Assembly (NCBI GenBank): GCA_016192145.1
Contig: JACPUT010000016.1
Location: 1 to 64,000 of the forward strand
DNA length: 64,000 bases
Source: Acidobacteriota bacterium
GTDB taxonomy: Bacteria > Acidobacteriota > Holophagae > Holophagales > Holophagaceae
Direction of reading: 5' to 3'
Each line of letters begins with the position of its first letter. The first letter of the stretch is position 1. A program made the translations under genes and the position numbers. The notes beneath the pieces are model-generated. The model was not told where the DNA came from. It made no database searches and saw nothing but the letters and a program-made list of their open reading frames with translations. Below are positions 37,416 through 46,391 of this stretch, piece by piece.

Positions 37416-38333
37416 TCAGCCTTCGATCTGCCGTTCCAGGAGCTTGCCCCGGAGCCGCAGCATGGCCTTGGTATGCAATTGTGATACCCGAGACTCGGTG
37501 ATGTTGAGGAGGGTACCGATCTCCTTCATCGTCAATTCGTCGAAATAGTAGAGTTGAACGACGAATTTTTCTTTCTTGGGGAGCAGTTCCACGGAGGCCT
37601 TGAGGATCTCCTTGAGCTCCGAGGCCTGGAAAACCTGACTCGGATCCTCGGCATCGGGATCGGGCACGAAGCTAATGAGGCTCTCGCCCTCCCCATCCTC
37701 CCCCGCCTCGGCGAAGGCGCCCAGGGTGACGCCCTTGAGCTCATCGAGGTTCTTGTGGAGCTCTTCCAGCGGCACGCCCAACTGGGTGGCCACTTCTTCG
37801 TCCGTGGCCGCCCGGCCCAGGCGCTGCTCGATGGCGTGGTAGGCTCCTTCGATGTCCTTCTTCTTCCGGCGCAGGGAGCGGGGCACCCAGTCCAGGTCCC
37901 GGAGGCCATCCAGGATGGCGCCCTTCACGCGCAGCTCGGCGTAGGTCTTGAACTTGATGCCGCGACCCGGATCGAACTTCTCCACCGCGTCCATGAGGCC
38001 GAGGATGCCGCTGTGGATGAGGTCGTCCAGCTCCACATGGCTGGGCAGCCGGTTGCTGATGCGGTGGGCGACGAACTTCACCAGGGGCACGTAATCCTTG
38101 ATGATCTGCTCGCGGTTGGCCCGATCGAAGGCCTCGGGTTCCACCAGGGCCACGGCCTCGCCCACCGGAAGATCGAAATCCGGGTCTTCCTCCTCCTCAT
38201 CGGGCGCGGCGAGATCAGGGGCCGGGGTGGCAGCGGGAGCTGGGGAGCCGTAGGCCTTGGAGGCCATGAGGCGCACCCAGGGCAGAAGGGCCGAGGGCCC
38301 CTTCGGGGTGGAATCTTCCGGCGGCATCGTCAT
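37416..38333 (-). CDS. fliA: RNA polymerase sigma factor FliA/WhiG (sigma-28)
   Basis: A 305-residue group 3 sigma factor that would transcribe late flagellar and chemotaxis genes. It shows region 2 (DLIHSGILGLMDAVEKFDPG, KFKTYAELRVKGAILDGLR, DWVPRSLRRK), region 3 and region 4 (LTMKEIGTLLNITESRVSQL). Compared with the usual 235-260 residues it has an extra N-terminal stretch of about 60 residues rich in Pro, Asp and Glu (EEEEDPDFDLP) of unknown role. No flgM anti-sigma gene is in the window. Spaced 4 bp from the flhG stop. Confidence 0.95.
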   Translation of the reverse strand: MTMPPEDSTPKGPSALLPWVRLMASKAYGSPAPAATPAPDLAAPDEEEEDPDFDLPVGEAVALVEPEAFDRANREQIIKDYVPLVKFVAHRISNRLPSHVELDDLIHSGILGLMDAVEKFDPGRGIKFKTYAELRVKGAILDGLRDLDWVPRSLRRKKKDIEGAYHAIEQRLGRAATDEEVATQLGVPLEELHKNLDELKGVTLGAFAEAGEDGEGESLISFVPDPDAEDPSQVFQASELKEILKASVELLPKKEKFVVQLYYFDELTMKEIGTLLNITESRVSQLHTKAMLRLRGKLLERQIEG

Positions 38334-38337
38334 GGAG

Positions 38338-39201
38338 CTAGCTGTCCTCGGTGGTCAGGTTTCTCCAGAATGACGGGATGCCGTCCGCTTGCAAGGGCAC
38401 CTGCGCCTTGATCTGTTTCGCCAGGGCCTGGAAGGCCTGGCCCGAGGGGCTGGTCGGGTAGAGGTCGGCGACGCTGTGCTGCTGGCGGACGGATTGGAGG
38501 ATGTGCGGATCCGAGGGGATCACGCCCAGCACCTTCAGCTGTTTGCCGAGGAAGCGCTGCACGGCGGCCTGGAGCTGGCCGATGGTCTCCTCGGCCTCAT
38601 CGAGGTTCTGGCCGTTGTTCACGAGGAGCCAGACCTCCTTCTCGGGATCCCGGAGGTGCAGCACCTTCACCATGGCGTAGGCGTCCACGAGGCTCGTGGG
38701 CTCGGGCGTGGTGACGAGGATGACCTCCTGGGCGGCCATGAGCAGCTTCACCACGGAATCGTGGATGCCCGCGGCCGTGTCGATGAGGAGCCAGTCGGAG
38801 GTCTCCGCCACCCGCTGCAACCCCTGCACGAGGCGCAACTCCGCCATGGTGTCCAGGCGTGTCAGCTCCTGGATTCCGCTGGAGGCGGGGATGATGCGGA
38901 TGCCCATGGGGCCGTCCAGCAGGATCTCCTCCAGCAGCTTCTCGCCCCGCAGCACGTGCTCCAGGGTGTACTGGGGCGAGAGCCCGAGCAGGATGTCCAG
39001 GTTGGCGAGGCCGAAGTCGGCGTCCATCACCACCACCCGCTGGCCCATGCGGGCCAGGGAGATGGCGAGGCCCGCCACCACGTTCGTCTTGCCCACACCG
39101 CCCTTGCCGGAGGTGATGGCCACCACGCGACCGTGGAAATAGGTCTTGGGGGCCTGCTGACCCTGGGCCAGGGCGCGAAGGCGGGAGGCCTGGTCGGTCA
39201 T
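38338..39201 (-). CDS. flhG: MinD-like ATPase FlhG (YlxH)
   Basis: A 287-residue ParA/MinD-family ATPase that controls flagellar number and placement with FlhF. The deviant Walker A is TSGKGGVGKTNVVAGLAISL, with DADFGLANLDILLGL (switch I) and WLLIDTAAGIHDSV (Walker B). It is placed between fliA and flhF as in many polar or peritrichous flagellates. Its ATG 39201 lies 14 bp from repeat element B, which separates it from flhF. Confidence 0.94.
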   Translation of the reverse strand: MTDQASRLRALAQGQQAPKTYFHGRVVAITSGKGGVGKTNVVAGLAISLARMGQRVVVMDADFGLANLDILLGLSPQYTLEHVLRGEKLLEEILLDGPMGIRIIPASSGIQELTRLDTMAELRLVQGLQRVAETSDWLLIDTAAGIHDSVVKLLMAAQEVILVTTPEPTSLVDAYAMVKVLHLRDPEKEVWLLVNNGQNLDEAEETIGQLQAAVQRFLGKQLKVLGVIPSDPHILQSVRQQHSVADLYPTSPSGQAFQALAKQIKAQVPLQADGIPSFWRNLTTEDS

Positions 39202-39214
39202 CGGGCCCTCCGGG

Positions 39215-39366
39215 CAGGCTTCAGGCTTTGGGCTCTTGGCTCTAGTTGATATCGACCCACGAAATCCCCACAGCCGACACCACGAAACACGTTTTCGAAG
39301 GACCCAGCCGAAACCTTTGCGTGGGTCGGCCCCAGCCAGAGCCGAAAGCCTAAAGCCGAGAGCCTC
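39215..39366. repeat. Tandem-arm inverted repeat B, GGCTYTN heptamer family
   Basis: The left arm is four heptamers GGCTTCA, GGCTTTG, GGCTCTT, GGCTCTA (39217-39244). The right arm (39333-39366) is the complementary series, whose reverse complement reads GGCTCTC, GGCTTTA, GGCTTTC, GGCTCT. Inside, CGACCCACG (39253-39261) pairs perfectly with CGTGGGTCG (39320-39328), and a CGAAACACGTTTTCG foldback sits in the middle. It ends two bases before the flhF stop codon, between flhF and flhG in the flagellar operon. Confidence 0.85.
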
Positions 39367-39367
39367 T

Positions 39368-40678
39368 TCATTGCACGCCCCCGGGCAAGATCAGATCCGC
39401 AACCCGTCGGCTGGTGGCCATCTCCAGGGCCTCGGGCACCTCCTGGCCCGTGGCCAGGTAGCTGAGCGGGCGCTTCACGCGCACCAGAGTGCCCAGAAGG
39501 GGACCGTAGGTGGAAGTCTCATCGAGCTTGGTGAAGATCATGCGGGTGGGTTTCAGGGCTTCGTAGCGCTGGGCGATCTCGGCGAGATCCCGGGGCTTGG
39601 TGGTGGCGGAGAGGACGAGGTGCGTCTCGCAGTTGGGCAGCTCATCCAGGAAGGTGCGGAGCTGGGCGAGCATGGTTTCATCCTTGGGGCTGTGGCCCGG
39701 CGTATCCACGAGCACGAGGCTGCGGTCCTGGTAGAAGCGCATGGCCGAGCGCAGATCCTCCACCGTCAGCGCCACGTGGAGGGGCACCTGGAGGATGCGG
39801 GCGTACTCCTGGAGCTGGTCGACGGCGGCGAGGCGGTAAGTGTCCAGGGTGACGAGGGCCACCTTCTGCTTGAGGTGCAGCTGGGCATAGGCCGCGAGCT
39901 TGGCCAACGTGGTGGTCTTGCCCACGCCGGTGGGGCCCACGAGCACGGCCACTTGCGTCTTGCCCGGCTCCAGCTGGATGGGGCTCGCCACGGGGATGTA
40001 GTCGGCGATGACGCGGCGCAGGAAGAGGCGGGCCTTCTCGGGGTCGATGACGTCGGCGTCGTCGTGCCCCTCCTGCTCCATGAGGCTGCGCTGGGCGAAT
40101 TCGCAGAGCCGCAGGGCGAGCATGGGCTCCAGATCGTTGGAGACCAGATCGCCGTACAGGGAGAGCATGGCCGGGGGGAGGGCCAGCTGGCTGGGGGGCA
40201 TCCCCTGCTTCTGGAGGCGGCCCATCATGCCCTTGAGCTCATCCAGCTCGCGCAGGATGGCGGTGTTCTTCGTCTCCTGATCCTTCAGCGCGGCGACGGC
40301 ACCCTTGATCTCCAGCAGCTCGCGGCGGATGGGCTGGAGGTCCATGGGGGGCGGGGGGGGCGCCGGATGGGCGGCTTGGGCGGCGGGCCTCGCAGGCTGG
40401 GAGGCCGCCGCGCGGGCCGGGCCGGATTCCAGGGCGGGGCGCAAACCGTAGGTGAGGGGCGCGGCGACCTTCAGTTCCTCGGCGCCCGCCGCCTTGGCGG
40501 GGGGGGCCGCGTCATCGGTGGCGGCGGTCACCTCGATGAGGGTCTCCTCCCGCAGGCCGAAACCACCGGCCTTCTTCTTGGTCTTCGTGGAGAGGATGAA
40601 GGCCTCCTCGCCCATTTCCTTTTTGATGGTGTCCAGGGCCTCCTGCATGGAGGCGGCCTCGAAGGTCTTTACGCGCAT
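39368..40678 (-). CDS. flhF: Flagellar biosynthesis GTPase FlhF
   Basis: A 436-residue SRP-type GTPase that sets flagellar position. N-terminal basic/variable region with MRVKTFEAASMQEALDTIK, a long Pro/Ala linker (about 80-140), an N domain and the G domain with P-loop VGPTGVGKTTTLAKLAAY, LVTLDTYRLAAVDQLQEY, VDTPGHS and TKLDET. The C-terminus is short (ILPGGVQ). It forms a functional pair with FlhG encoded next to it and follows flhA by 25 bp. Confidence 0.96.
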   Translation of the reverse strand: MRVKTFEAASMQEALDTIKKEMGEEAFILSTKTKKKAGGFGLREETLIEVTAATDDAAPPAKAAGAEELKVAAPLTYGLRPALESGPARAAASQPARPAAQAAHPAPPPPPMDLQPIRRELLEIKGAVAALKDQETKNTAILRELDELKGMMGRLQKQGMPPSQLALPPAMLSLYGDLVSNDLEPMLALRLCEFAQRSLMEQEGHDDADVIDPEKARLFLRRVIADYIPVASPIQLEPGKTQVAVLVGPTGVGKTTTLAKLAAYAQLHLKQKVALVTLDTYRLAAVDQLQEYARILQVPLHVALTVEDLRSAMRFYQDRSLVLVDTPGHSPKDETMLAQLRTFLDELPNCETHLVLSATTKPRDLAEIAQRYEALKPTRMIFTKLDETSTYGPLLGTLVRVKRPLSYLATGQEVPEALEMATSRRVADLILPGGVQ

Positions 40679-40703
40679 GGTTCAGCCCCCAGAGTCGGTG
40701 CGG

Positions 40704-42791
40704 TCATGAAACGGTTCCCAGGTTGACCACGCGGATGTCCATGGGGACCTCGGCATGGGAGAGCACCACCAGGTGCGGCAGGGCGCGCTCCAGGAGGCGC
40801 CGCAGGTGGGGGCGGATGACGGGGGAGGTGAGCAGCACCGGCTGGGCCCCGGGGAGGAGGCTCGTGATGCCGTTGGCGATGCGGGAGAGCAGCTCCTGGG
40901 TGCGGCCCGGTTCCAGGGCCAGGAAGGAACCCCGGTCGCTGGCCTCGATGCCGCCCTGGAGGGTCTGTTCGATCTGGGGATCCAGCACGAGCACGCCCAG
41001 TTCGCCGCCATCGTTGAGGTGGGGGGCGGCGAGGCTGCGGCCCAGGTGCTGCCGCACGTACTCGGTGATGAGGGTGGGATCCTTGGTGGCCGAGGCGGCA
41101 TCCGCCGTGGCTTCGAGGATGCGGGAGAGGTCGCGCACGCTGACCCGCTCGCGCAGGAGGTTGTGGAGCACCTTCTGCAGCAGGCCGTAGGTGACCAGGT
41201 TGGGGATGAGGTCCTCCACCAGCTTGGGGGCGCTCTCTTTGAGGGTGTCGAGGAGGTGTTGCACGTCGCCGCGGCCGAGCAGCTCGGGCGCGTGCTGCTT
41301 GATGAGCTCCGAAAGGTGGGTGGTGAGCACGGTCCCAGGTTCCACCACCGTATAGCCCAGAAGCTGGGCGCGGTCCTTGAGGTTCTCGGGAATCCAGAAG
41401 GCGGGCAGGCCGAAGGCGGGTTCCGTGGTGGGCAGGCCGGCGATGTCCTCGGAGGCGGTGCCGGGGTTCATGGCCATCCACTGGCCGGGCATGAGCTCGC
41501 CCTTGGCGATCTCCTCGCCCCGGAGCAACACGCGATACCCGTTGGGGGCCATCTGGAGGTTATCCCGGATGCGCACGGGGGGTACCACGAGGCCCAGCTC
41601 CTGCGCCAGTTGCCGACGGATGCCCTTGATTCGCTCCAGCACGGTGCCGCCCTGATGCACGTCCAGGAGGGGGATGAGGTTGTAGCCCACCTCGAGGCCC
41701 AGGGGATCCACCTTGAGCAGCCCCTCCACCCGTTCGGGCTCGGCGGCGGCGGCCTTCGTCGCCTTTTCGGCGGCGGCCCGCTCGGCCAGCTCCGCGGGTT
41801 TGGGCGCCTTGTGGGCCGCATAGCCGAGGATTCCGAAGACGAAGCCCATGAACCAGAAGGGCACCAGGGGCAGGCCGGGCACGATGCCGAAGAAGAAGAG
41901 CACCACGGCGGCGATGCCCAGGGGGCGAGCGTCCGCCCCCAGCTGGCCCAGCACCTCCCCTCCCAGGGTGTTGCCGCTGCCGCTGCGGGTGGTGAGGATG
42001 GCGCCGCCCACGCTGATGAGCAGGGAGGGGATCACGGTGACGAGGCCATCACCCACGGTCAGAAGGGTGTAGGTCTGGGCCGCGAGGGTCACGGGCATGT
42101 TGAACTGGACGACGCCGATGATGATGCCGGCGATGATGTTCACGGCCAGCACGATGAGGGCCGCCACGGCGTCCCGCTGGGTGAACTTCACGGCGCCATC
42201 CATGGCCCCGTAGAAGTTGGCTTCCTCCTGAAGGTCCTTGCGGCGGGCCCGGGCCTCCATCTCGTCGATGTAGCCGGCGTTCAGGTCCGCGTCGATGGCC
42301 ATCTGCTTGCCCGGCATGGCATCCAGGGTGAAGCGGGCCGTCACTTCCGCGATGCGGCCGGCGCCGTGGTTGATCACGAGGAACTGGATGGCCAGCAGGA
42401 TCAGGAAGACCACGAGGCCGATGACGTAGCTGCCGCCCACCACGAATTGGCCGAAGGCCTGCACCATGTGCCCAGCCGCCCCGGTGCCTTCCTGCCCGAA
42501 CAGCAGGATCCGGCGGGTGGTGGCCACGTTGATGGCGAGCCGGAAAAGCGTCACCACCAGGAGGATGGAGGGGTAGGCGCTGAACTCCTTGGGGCGGGCC
42601 ACGTACATGCCCACCAGGAGGATCATCAGGCTCAGGGTGATGTTCAAGGTGATGAGCAGATCGAGCATGAAGGCGGGCAGCGGCACCACCATCACCACCA
42701 TGACGATCAGGATGAATACAGGCACCGCCAGGTCCGCCCGCTTGGCGAGGCGGCCCACGAAAGGCAATAGGCGATCCAGGAAGGTCAACAT
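40704..42791 (-). CDS. flhA: Flagellar export gate protein FlhA
   Basis: A 695-residue membrane protein of the type III export gate. The N-terminal half has eight predicted membrane segments (VFILIVMVVMVVPLPAF, LITLNITLSLMILLVGM, and others) with the conserved cytoplasmic loop FTLDAMPGKQMAIDADLNAG. The C-terminal half is the soluble ring domain that docks FliI/FliJ and chaperones. I prefer ATG 42791 (MLTFLDRLL) because the family begins near this point; an upstream start would run into the neighbouring kinase stop. First gene of the second flagellar operon. Confidence 0.95.
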   Translation of the reverse strand: MLTFLDRLLPFVGRLAKRADLAVPVFILIVMVVMVVPLPAFMLDLLITLNITLSLMILLVGMYVARPKEFSAYPSILLVVTLFRLAINVATTRRILLFGQEGTGAAGHMVQAFGQFVVGGSYVIGLVVFLILLAIQFLVINHGAGRIAEVTARFTLDAMPGKQMAIDADLNAGYIDEMEARARRKDLQEEANFYGAMDGAVKFTQRDAVAALIVLAVNIIAGIIIGVVQFNMPVTLAAQTYTLLTVGDGLVTVIPSLLISVGGAILTTRSGSGNTLGGEVLGQLGADARPLGIAAVVLFFFGIVPGLPLVPFWFMGFVFGILGYAAHKAPKPAELAERAAAEKATKAAAAEPERVEGLLKVDPLGLEVGYNLIPLLDVHQGGTVLERIKGIRRQLAQELGLVVPPVRIRDNLQMAPNGYRVLLRGEEIAKGELMPGQWMAMNPGTASEDIAGLPTTEPAFGLPAFWIPENLKDRAQLLGYTVVEPGTVLTTHLSELIKQHAPELLGRGDVQHLLDTLKESAPKLVEDLIPNLVTYGLLQKVLHNLLRERVSVRDLSRILEATADAASATKDPTLITEYVRQHLGRSLAAPHLNDGGELGVLVLDPQIEQTLQGGIEASDRGSFLALEPGRTQELLSRIANGITSLLPGAQPVLLTSPVIRPHLRRLLERALPHLVVLSHAEVPMDIRVVNLGTVS

Positions 42792-42859
42792 AACGACACC
42801 GGCTGGGCCGGGGGCGAGGGTCGTGCCGATGCCGTCCCCTCGCTTTTTGAAGCCCCATC

Positions 42860-45800
42860 TCACCCCTTGGGCAGGGTGAACCAGAAGATGGTTCCGTCTG
42901 TCCGGCTATGGAACCCGATGGTGCCCCCCATGGCCTCCACCAGGGCCCGGGAGATGGCCAGGCCCAGGCCCGTGCCCCTCACATCCCGGGTGCTCCCGCC
43001 CGCGGCCTGGGCGAATTTCTGGAAGATCTTCCCCCGGAAGGCCTCTGGAATCGGCTCCCCTGAGTTCCGGACCCAGATGCGGACATGATCTCCCTCCGCG
43101 GAGGCACCCAGGTGGACGATGCCATCCTTCCCGGAGAATTTGGTGGCGTTGGACAGGAGGTTGGCCAGCACCTGCGCCACTCGCAGGCCATCCCCCTGGA
43201 CCCGGGCGGGGATCCCCTCCCGCTCCAGATCGATGGAAACCCCCAAGGCCTGGGCGTAAGGGCCGTTCACCGCCGTGGCCTCCGCGAGGAGGGTGGGTAG
43301 GTTGAGGGTTTGGATCTCCAGATCCATGCCCCCCGATTCGATGCGTTTCATATCCAGCAGATCGTTGACGAGCTGGAGCAGGCGCTCCGTGTTGCGCCGG
43401 GCCATCTCCATGAGGTTGCGACGCTGGTCCTCCGGCAGGCTCACGTTTTCGCTGCCCAGGAGCCCCAGCGAGCCCCGGATGGCCGTGAGGGGGGTCCTCA
43501 GCTCGTGGCTCACCACGGAGATGAACTCATCCTTCACCCGCTCGGCGGCGCTCCGTTCCTGGATTTCCCGCTGGAGATCGTCGTTGAGGCCGGTCAGGGC
43601 GGAGGTCCGTTCGGCCACCTCCACTTCGAGGCGGGCATTGCGGGAGAGGTGCAGGCGTTCCCGCGTGCGGAGACCGGCGAAGAGCAGCCCCACGAGCAGG
43701 AGACCCAATGCGGCCTGCACCAGGGGCCGCTGCCAAAGGGAGGGCAGCACCTGGAAGGCGTAGTCCAAGCTGCCGGGTAAGAGTCCCCGCCCATCCCGGG
43801 CCCAAACCTTCAGCCGGTAATTGCCCGGGCGCAGGCCCACGAATTCACGCTCCCCAGAGCGAACCCAACCCGTGGGCCGATCCTCCAGCCCCTCGAGTTG
43901 GGTCTGGTAGCGGAAGCCCTGCTCCCCGTGAAAGGCCAGGATCGCGTAGGCAAAGGCAATCCGCTGTTCCGAAGGATCGAGGCTCAGGGTCGAGGCCTTT
44001 TCCCCATCAATCACGGGCTGGCCGTTCACGCTCACCCGCCGCATCCGAAGCGGGGGCCGGGAGGCATCTTCGGGCAAGCGGGCGGGATCGAGCATGGCGA
44101 GGCCGCCCCTCGTGCCCACCCAGATCCTTCCGTTCCGATCCACGAGGATGGCGTGGGGATTCGCGTTGGCCGAAGGCAGGCCATCATCCTCCGTGAACAC
44201 CCGCAAGGGGAGGTGTTCAGGATCCCGGGTCGCCTGGGGGGCCACACGGACCACGCCCAGATTGGTGGCCAGCCAGATCGCGCCATCGGCCGTGGTGGCC
44301 ATCGCCGTCACGGCGTCCGAGGGGATGACGCTGTTGGTGCGGGCGGAGATCACCGGGCCGCCCGCCTCCGGATGATCGGGATCGAGGATGCAGACGCCCC
44401 CGCCATTGGTGGCCACCCACAGCTCCCGGGCGCCCGCGGGGCTCGTGACCATGAGGAGGTGGGTCACCAGATTGCTGGGCAGCACACCCTGCTCCCGACC
44501 GAAGCGCGTCACGCGTCCCTTGTGCAGGCGCCAGATGCCGGCGTTCCGGGTACCCACCCAGAGGACGGTCCTCCCATCTTGCAGTCCTCCATCCACCAGG
44601 GTGTCGACCACCGCGTCTTCGAAGCCCTCCTCCCCGGAGACGCCCTCCCAGCGGCCTCCGCGGAGCACCTTGAGCCCCTTGGCCGTGCCCGCCCATGCCC
44701 TGGGGCCGTCCCGGTCGATCGTTACGGCGATGGAGCTGACCGCGGGGCTGATGAGCCCGTCGCGGGCGTCGTAGACCCGCCATTTCCCGCGAAAGTAGCG
44801 GGCCAGCCCCCCGAGGGCCCCCACCCAGAGTTCGGATTCCCCGCCCGGCAGGGCCCGGGTGACCAACGCATTGATCCGAACGCCCTCCAGCGACTTGGGC
44901 ACGGGCCAGGTCTCCCAAGATTTCCCATTGAAGGAACTGAGCCCCCGGCCTGAGGCCGCCAAGAGGTAGGTACGGCCCCGATCCTGCATTTCCGCCAGGC
45001 ACCAGGCCACGCTGCCGGCCAATCCGGAGTATGCGTCGTGGGTTCGCCACCCCCCCTCCCGGAGGGCCAGGAGGCCAGCCCCGGAACTGCCGATCCACAG
45101 CGTGAAGGGGCCTTCCTGAGGTTGCTCCACGTGGAGCCGATACAGGGTTTCCGTCGGTAATCCGGAACGGAAGGTATAGGACTTGAAGCGGGTGGCGTGG
45201 GGTTCGAGGTAGGCCAACCCCCCATGGGTGGTCGCCCAGATCACCCGATCCCCTTGGCGGGAGATGGTTTCGGCCAGGTCCGTGCAAAAGGCATCCGGCA
45301 CACCTTCCTTCTGTCCGAAGAGCTTCCAGCTCCCCTTCGAGAACCGGGCCACGCCCGCTCCATAGGTGCTGGCCCAGATGACTTCCGAGCCATCCAGCGC
45401 CCGGCGCTGGAGCACCTGATTGACACTCACGTTGGGCAAGCCCTCGAAGGGCTCCACCCCCGCCGGGCTCACCCGGGCCAGGGTTCCCTCCTCTCCGGCC
45501 ACCCAGAAGGCATCCGGCCGCCCCGGCACCGCAGCCAGTTTCCAGAGCTTCTTGCTCTTGAGGGGAAGCGGCACGCCACTCCACCGGGTGCCATCCCAGC
45601 GGGCCAAGCCCCCCCCGTAGGTGGCGGCCCAGATGGATGGCTTCCCGGAGGCCTCCCGGGTTTCCAGGAGGGAATGCACCCGATCCGCCGGCAGGCCCTC
45701 CGCCTGCGACCACAGCGTCCACTTCCCATGGAGCAGGCGGGCCACGCCCCCTTCCTGCCGGGCGAACCAGAGGCCGCCATCCGAGGCGGGAAGCACGGAG

Positions 45801-46087
45801 TGAACGTAGTTCCCGATCCGGTGGTCGGGCATGTCCACGCGCGACCAGCTGCGCCCGTCATAACAAGCCGCCCCATCCTGGGTCCCCACCCAGAGGAGGC
45901 CCTCCTGATCGAGGGTCACCGCCATGATGCTGCTGTTGGGCAAGCCCTCCTTCACCCCGAAGGCGCGGAACCGGGGCCGCCCGGCCTCGAGCAGATTCAG
46001 CGCTTTCGTGGGTTGCTGCGCTGAAGCCACCTGGCATGTGAGCAGGCAGGTCAGCAGCATCCCCAGGAGGCGGTGAAAGGGCATCAT
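42860..46087 (-). CDS. Propeller-type sensor histidine kinase
   Basis: A 1075-residue membrane kinase. It has a signal peptide (MMPFHRLLGMLLTCLLTC), two sets of beta-propeller Reg_prop repeats with WVGT or WAAT strands (about 40-690), a Y_Y_Y domain (about 700-765), one membrane segment (PLVQAALGLLLVGLLFAGL, about 785-803), a HisKA domain with phospho-acceptor His in SHELRTPLTAIRG and an HATPase domain (GTGLGLAISRALVEAMGG). It lacks the receiver and DNA-binding parts found in Bacteroidetes one-protein hybrids, and no response regulator gene lies beside it. Signals may be periplasmic oligosaccharides or others. A separate HK sits right upstream of flhA only by position. Confidence 0.93.
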   Translation of the reverse strand: MMPFHRLLGMLLTCLLTCQVASAQQPTKALNLLEAGRPRFRAFGVKEGLPNSSIMAVTLDQEGLLWVGTQDGAACYDGRSWSRVDMPDHRIGNYVHSVLPASDGGLWFARQEGGVARLLHGKWTLWSQAEGLPADRVHSLLETREASGKPSIWAATYGGGLARWDGTRWSGVPLPLKSKKLWKLAAVPGRPDAFWVAGEEGTLARVSPAGVEPFEGLPNVSVNQVLQRRALDGSEVIWASTYGAGVARFSKGSWKLFGQKEGVPDAFCTDLAETISRQGDRVIWATTHGGLAYLEPHATRFKSYTFRSGLPTETLYRLHVEQPQEGPFTLWIGSSGAGLLALREGGWRTHDAYSGLAGSVAWCLAEMQDRGRTYLLAASGRGLSSFNGKSWETWPVPKSLEGVRINALVTRALPGGESELWVGALGGLARYFRGKWRVYDARDGLISPAVSSIAVTIDRDGPRAWAGTAKGLKVLRGGRWEGVSGEEGFEDAVVDTLVDGGLQDGRTVLWVGTRNAGIWRLHKGRVTRFGREQGVLPSNLVTHLLMVTSPAGARELWVATNGGGVCILDPDHPEAGGPVISARTNSVIPSDAVTAMATTADGAIWLATNLGVVRVAPQATRDPEHLPLRVFTEDDGLPSANANPHAILVDRNGRIWVGTRGGLAMLDPARLPEDASRPPLRMRRVSVNGQPVIDGEKASTLSLDPSEQRIAFAYAILAFHGEQGFRYQTQLEGLEDRPTGWVRSGEREFVGLRPGNYRLKVWARDGRGLLPGSLDYAFQVLPSLWQRPLVQAALGLLLVGLLFAGLRTRERLHLSRNARLEVEVAERTSALTGLNDDLQREIQERSAAERVKDEFISVVSHELRTPLTAIRGSLGLLGSENVSLPEDQRRNLMEMARRNTERLLQLVNDLLDMKRIESGGMDLEIQTLNLPTLLAEATAVNGPYAQALGVSIDLEREGIPARVQGDGLRVAQVLANLLSNATKFSGKDGIVHLGASAEGDHVRIWVRNSGEPIPEAFRGKIFQKFAQAAGGSTRDVRGTGLGLAISRALVEAMGGTIGFHSRTDGTIFWFTLPKG

Positions 46088-46147
46088 GGCCTTATCGGCG
46101 CTGGCTGGAGAAGGTCGAGGATGGGAGGGGTGGTCGATCCGTGGAAT

Positions 46148-46217
46148 GGCCTACCGCGGCGGGCCCAACCCATCCCACCGCTCCACGGGATGGAAGCGGC
46201 AGCGCCAGCCGGCCCAA
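46148..46217. repeat. 70-bp direct repeat, copy 1
   Basis: Identical over 70 bp to 46322-46391, which encodes the last residues of the YraN-like gene. The copy here lies in the intergenic gap 46088-46324. A strong hairpin GGAGGCCCC/GGGGCCTCC at 46258-46279 lies between the two copies. Confidence 0.85.
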
Positions 46218-46257
46218 GGGGGACCCACTCCGCGATCCGCGTCAGCGGAGCGCGGGA

Positions 46258-46279
46258 GGAGGCCCCGGGCGGGGCCTCC
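46258..46279. terminator. Possible terminator hairpin after the YraN-like gene
   Basis: A 9-bp perfect GC stem with a GGGC loop between the two copies of a 70-bp direct repeat. Beyond it on the plus strand is GTTCGTGG, with no T run; on the minus strand there is also none. Its role as terminator is therefore uncertain. Confidence 0.35.
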
Positions 46280-46321
46280 GTTCGTGGGCTGCCAGACGTG
46301 AGCTGAGGTCGGCTGGAGGTC

Positions 46322-46391
46322 GGCCTACCGCGGCGGGCCCAACCCATCCCACCGCTCCACGGGATGGAAGCGGCAGCGCCAGCCGGCCCAA
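46322..46391. repeat. 70-bp direct repeat, copy 2
   Basis: The second copy of the repeat at 46148-46217, offset exactly 174 bp. It contains the stop and last 22 codons of the YraN-like gene. A partial tandem duplication is the simplest origin. Confidence 0.85.
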
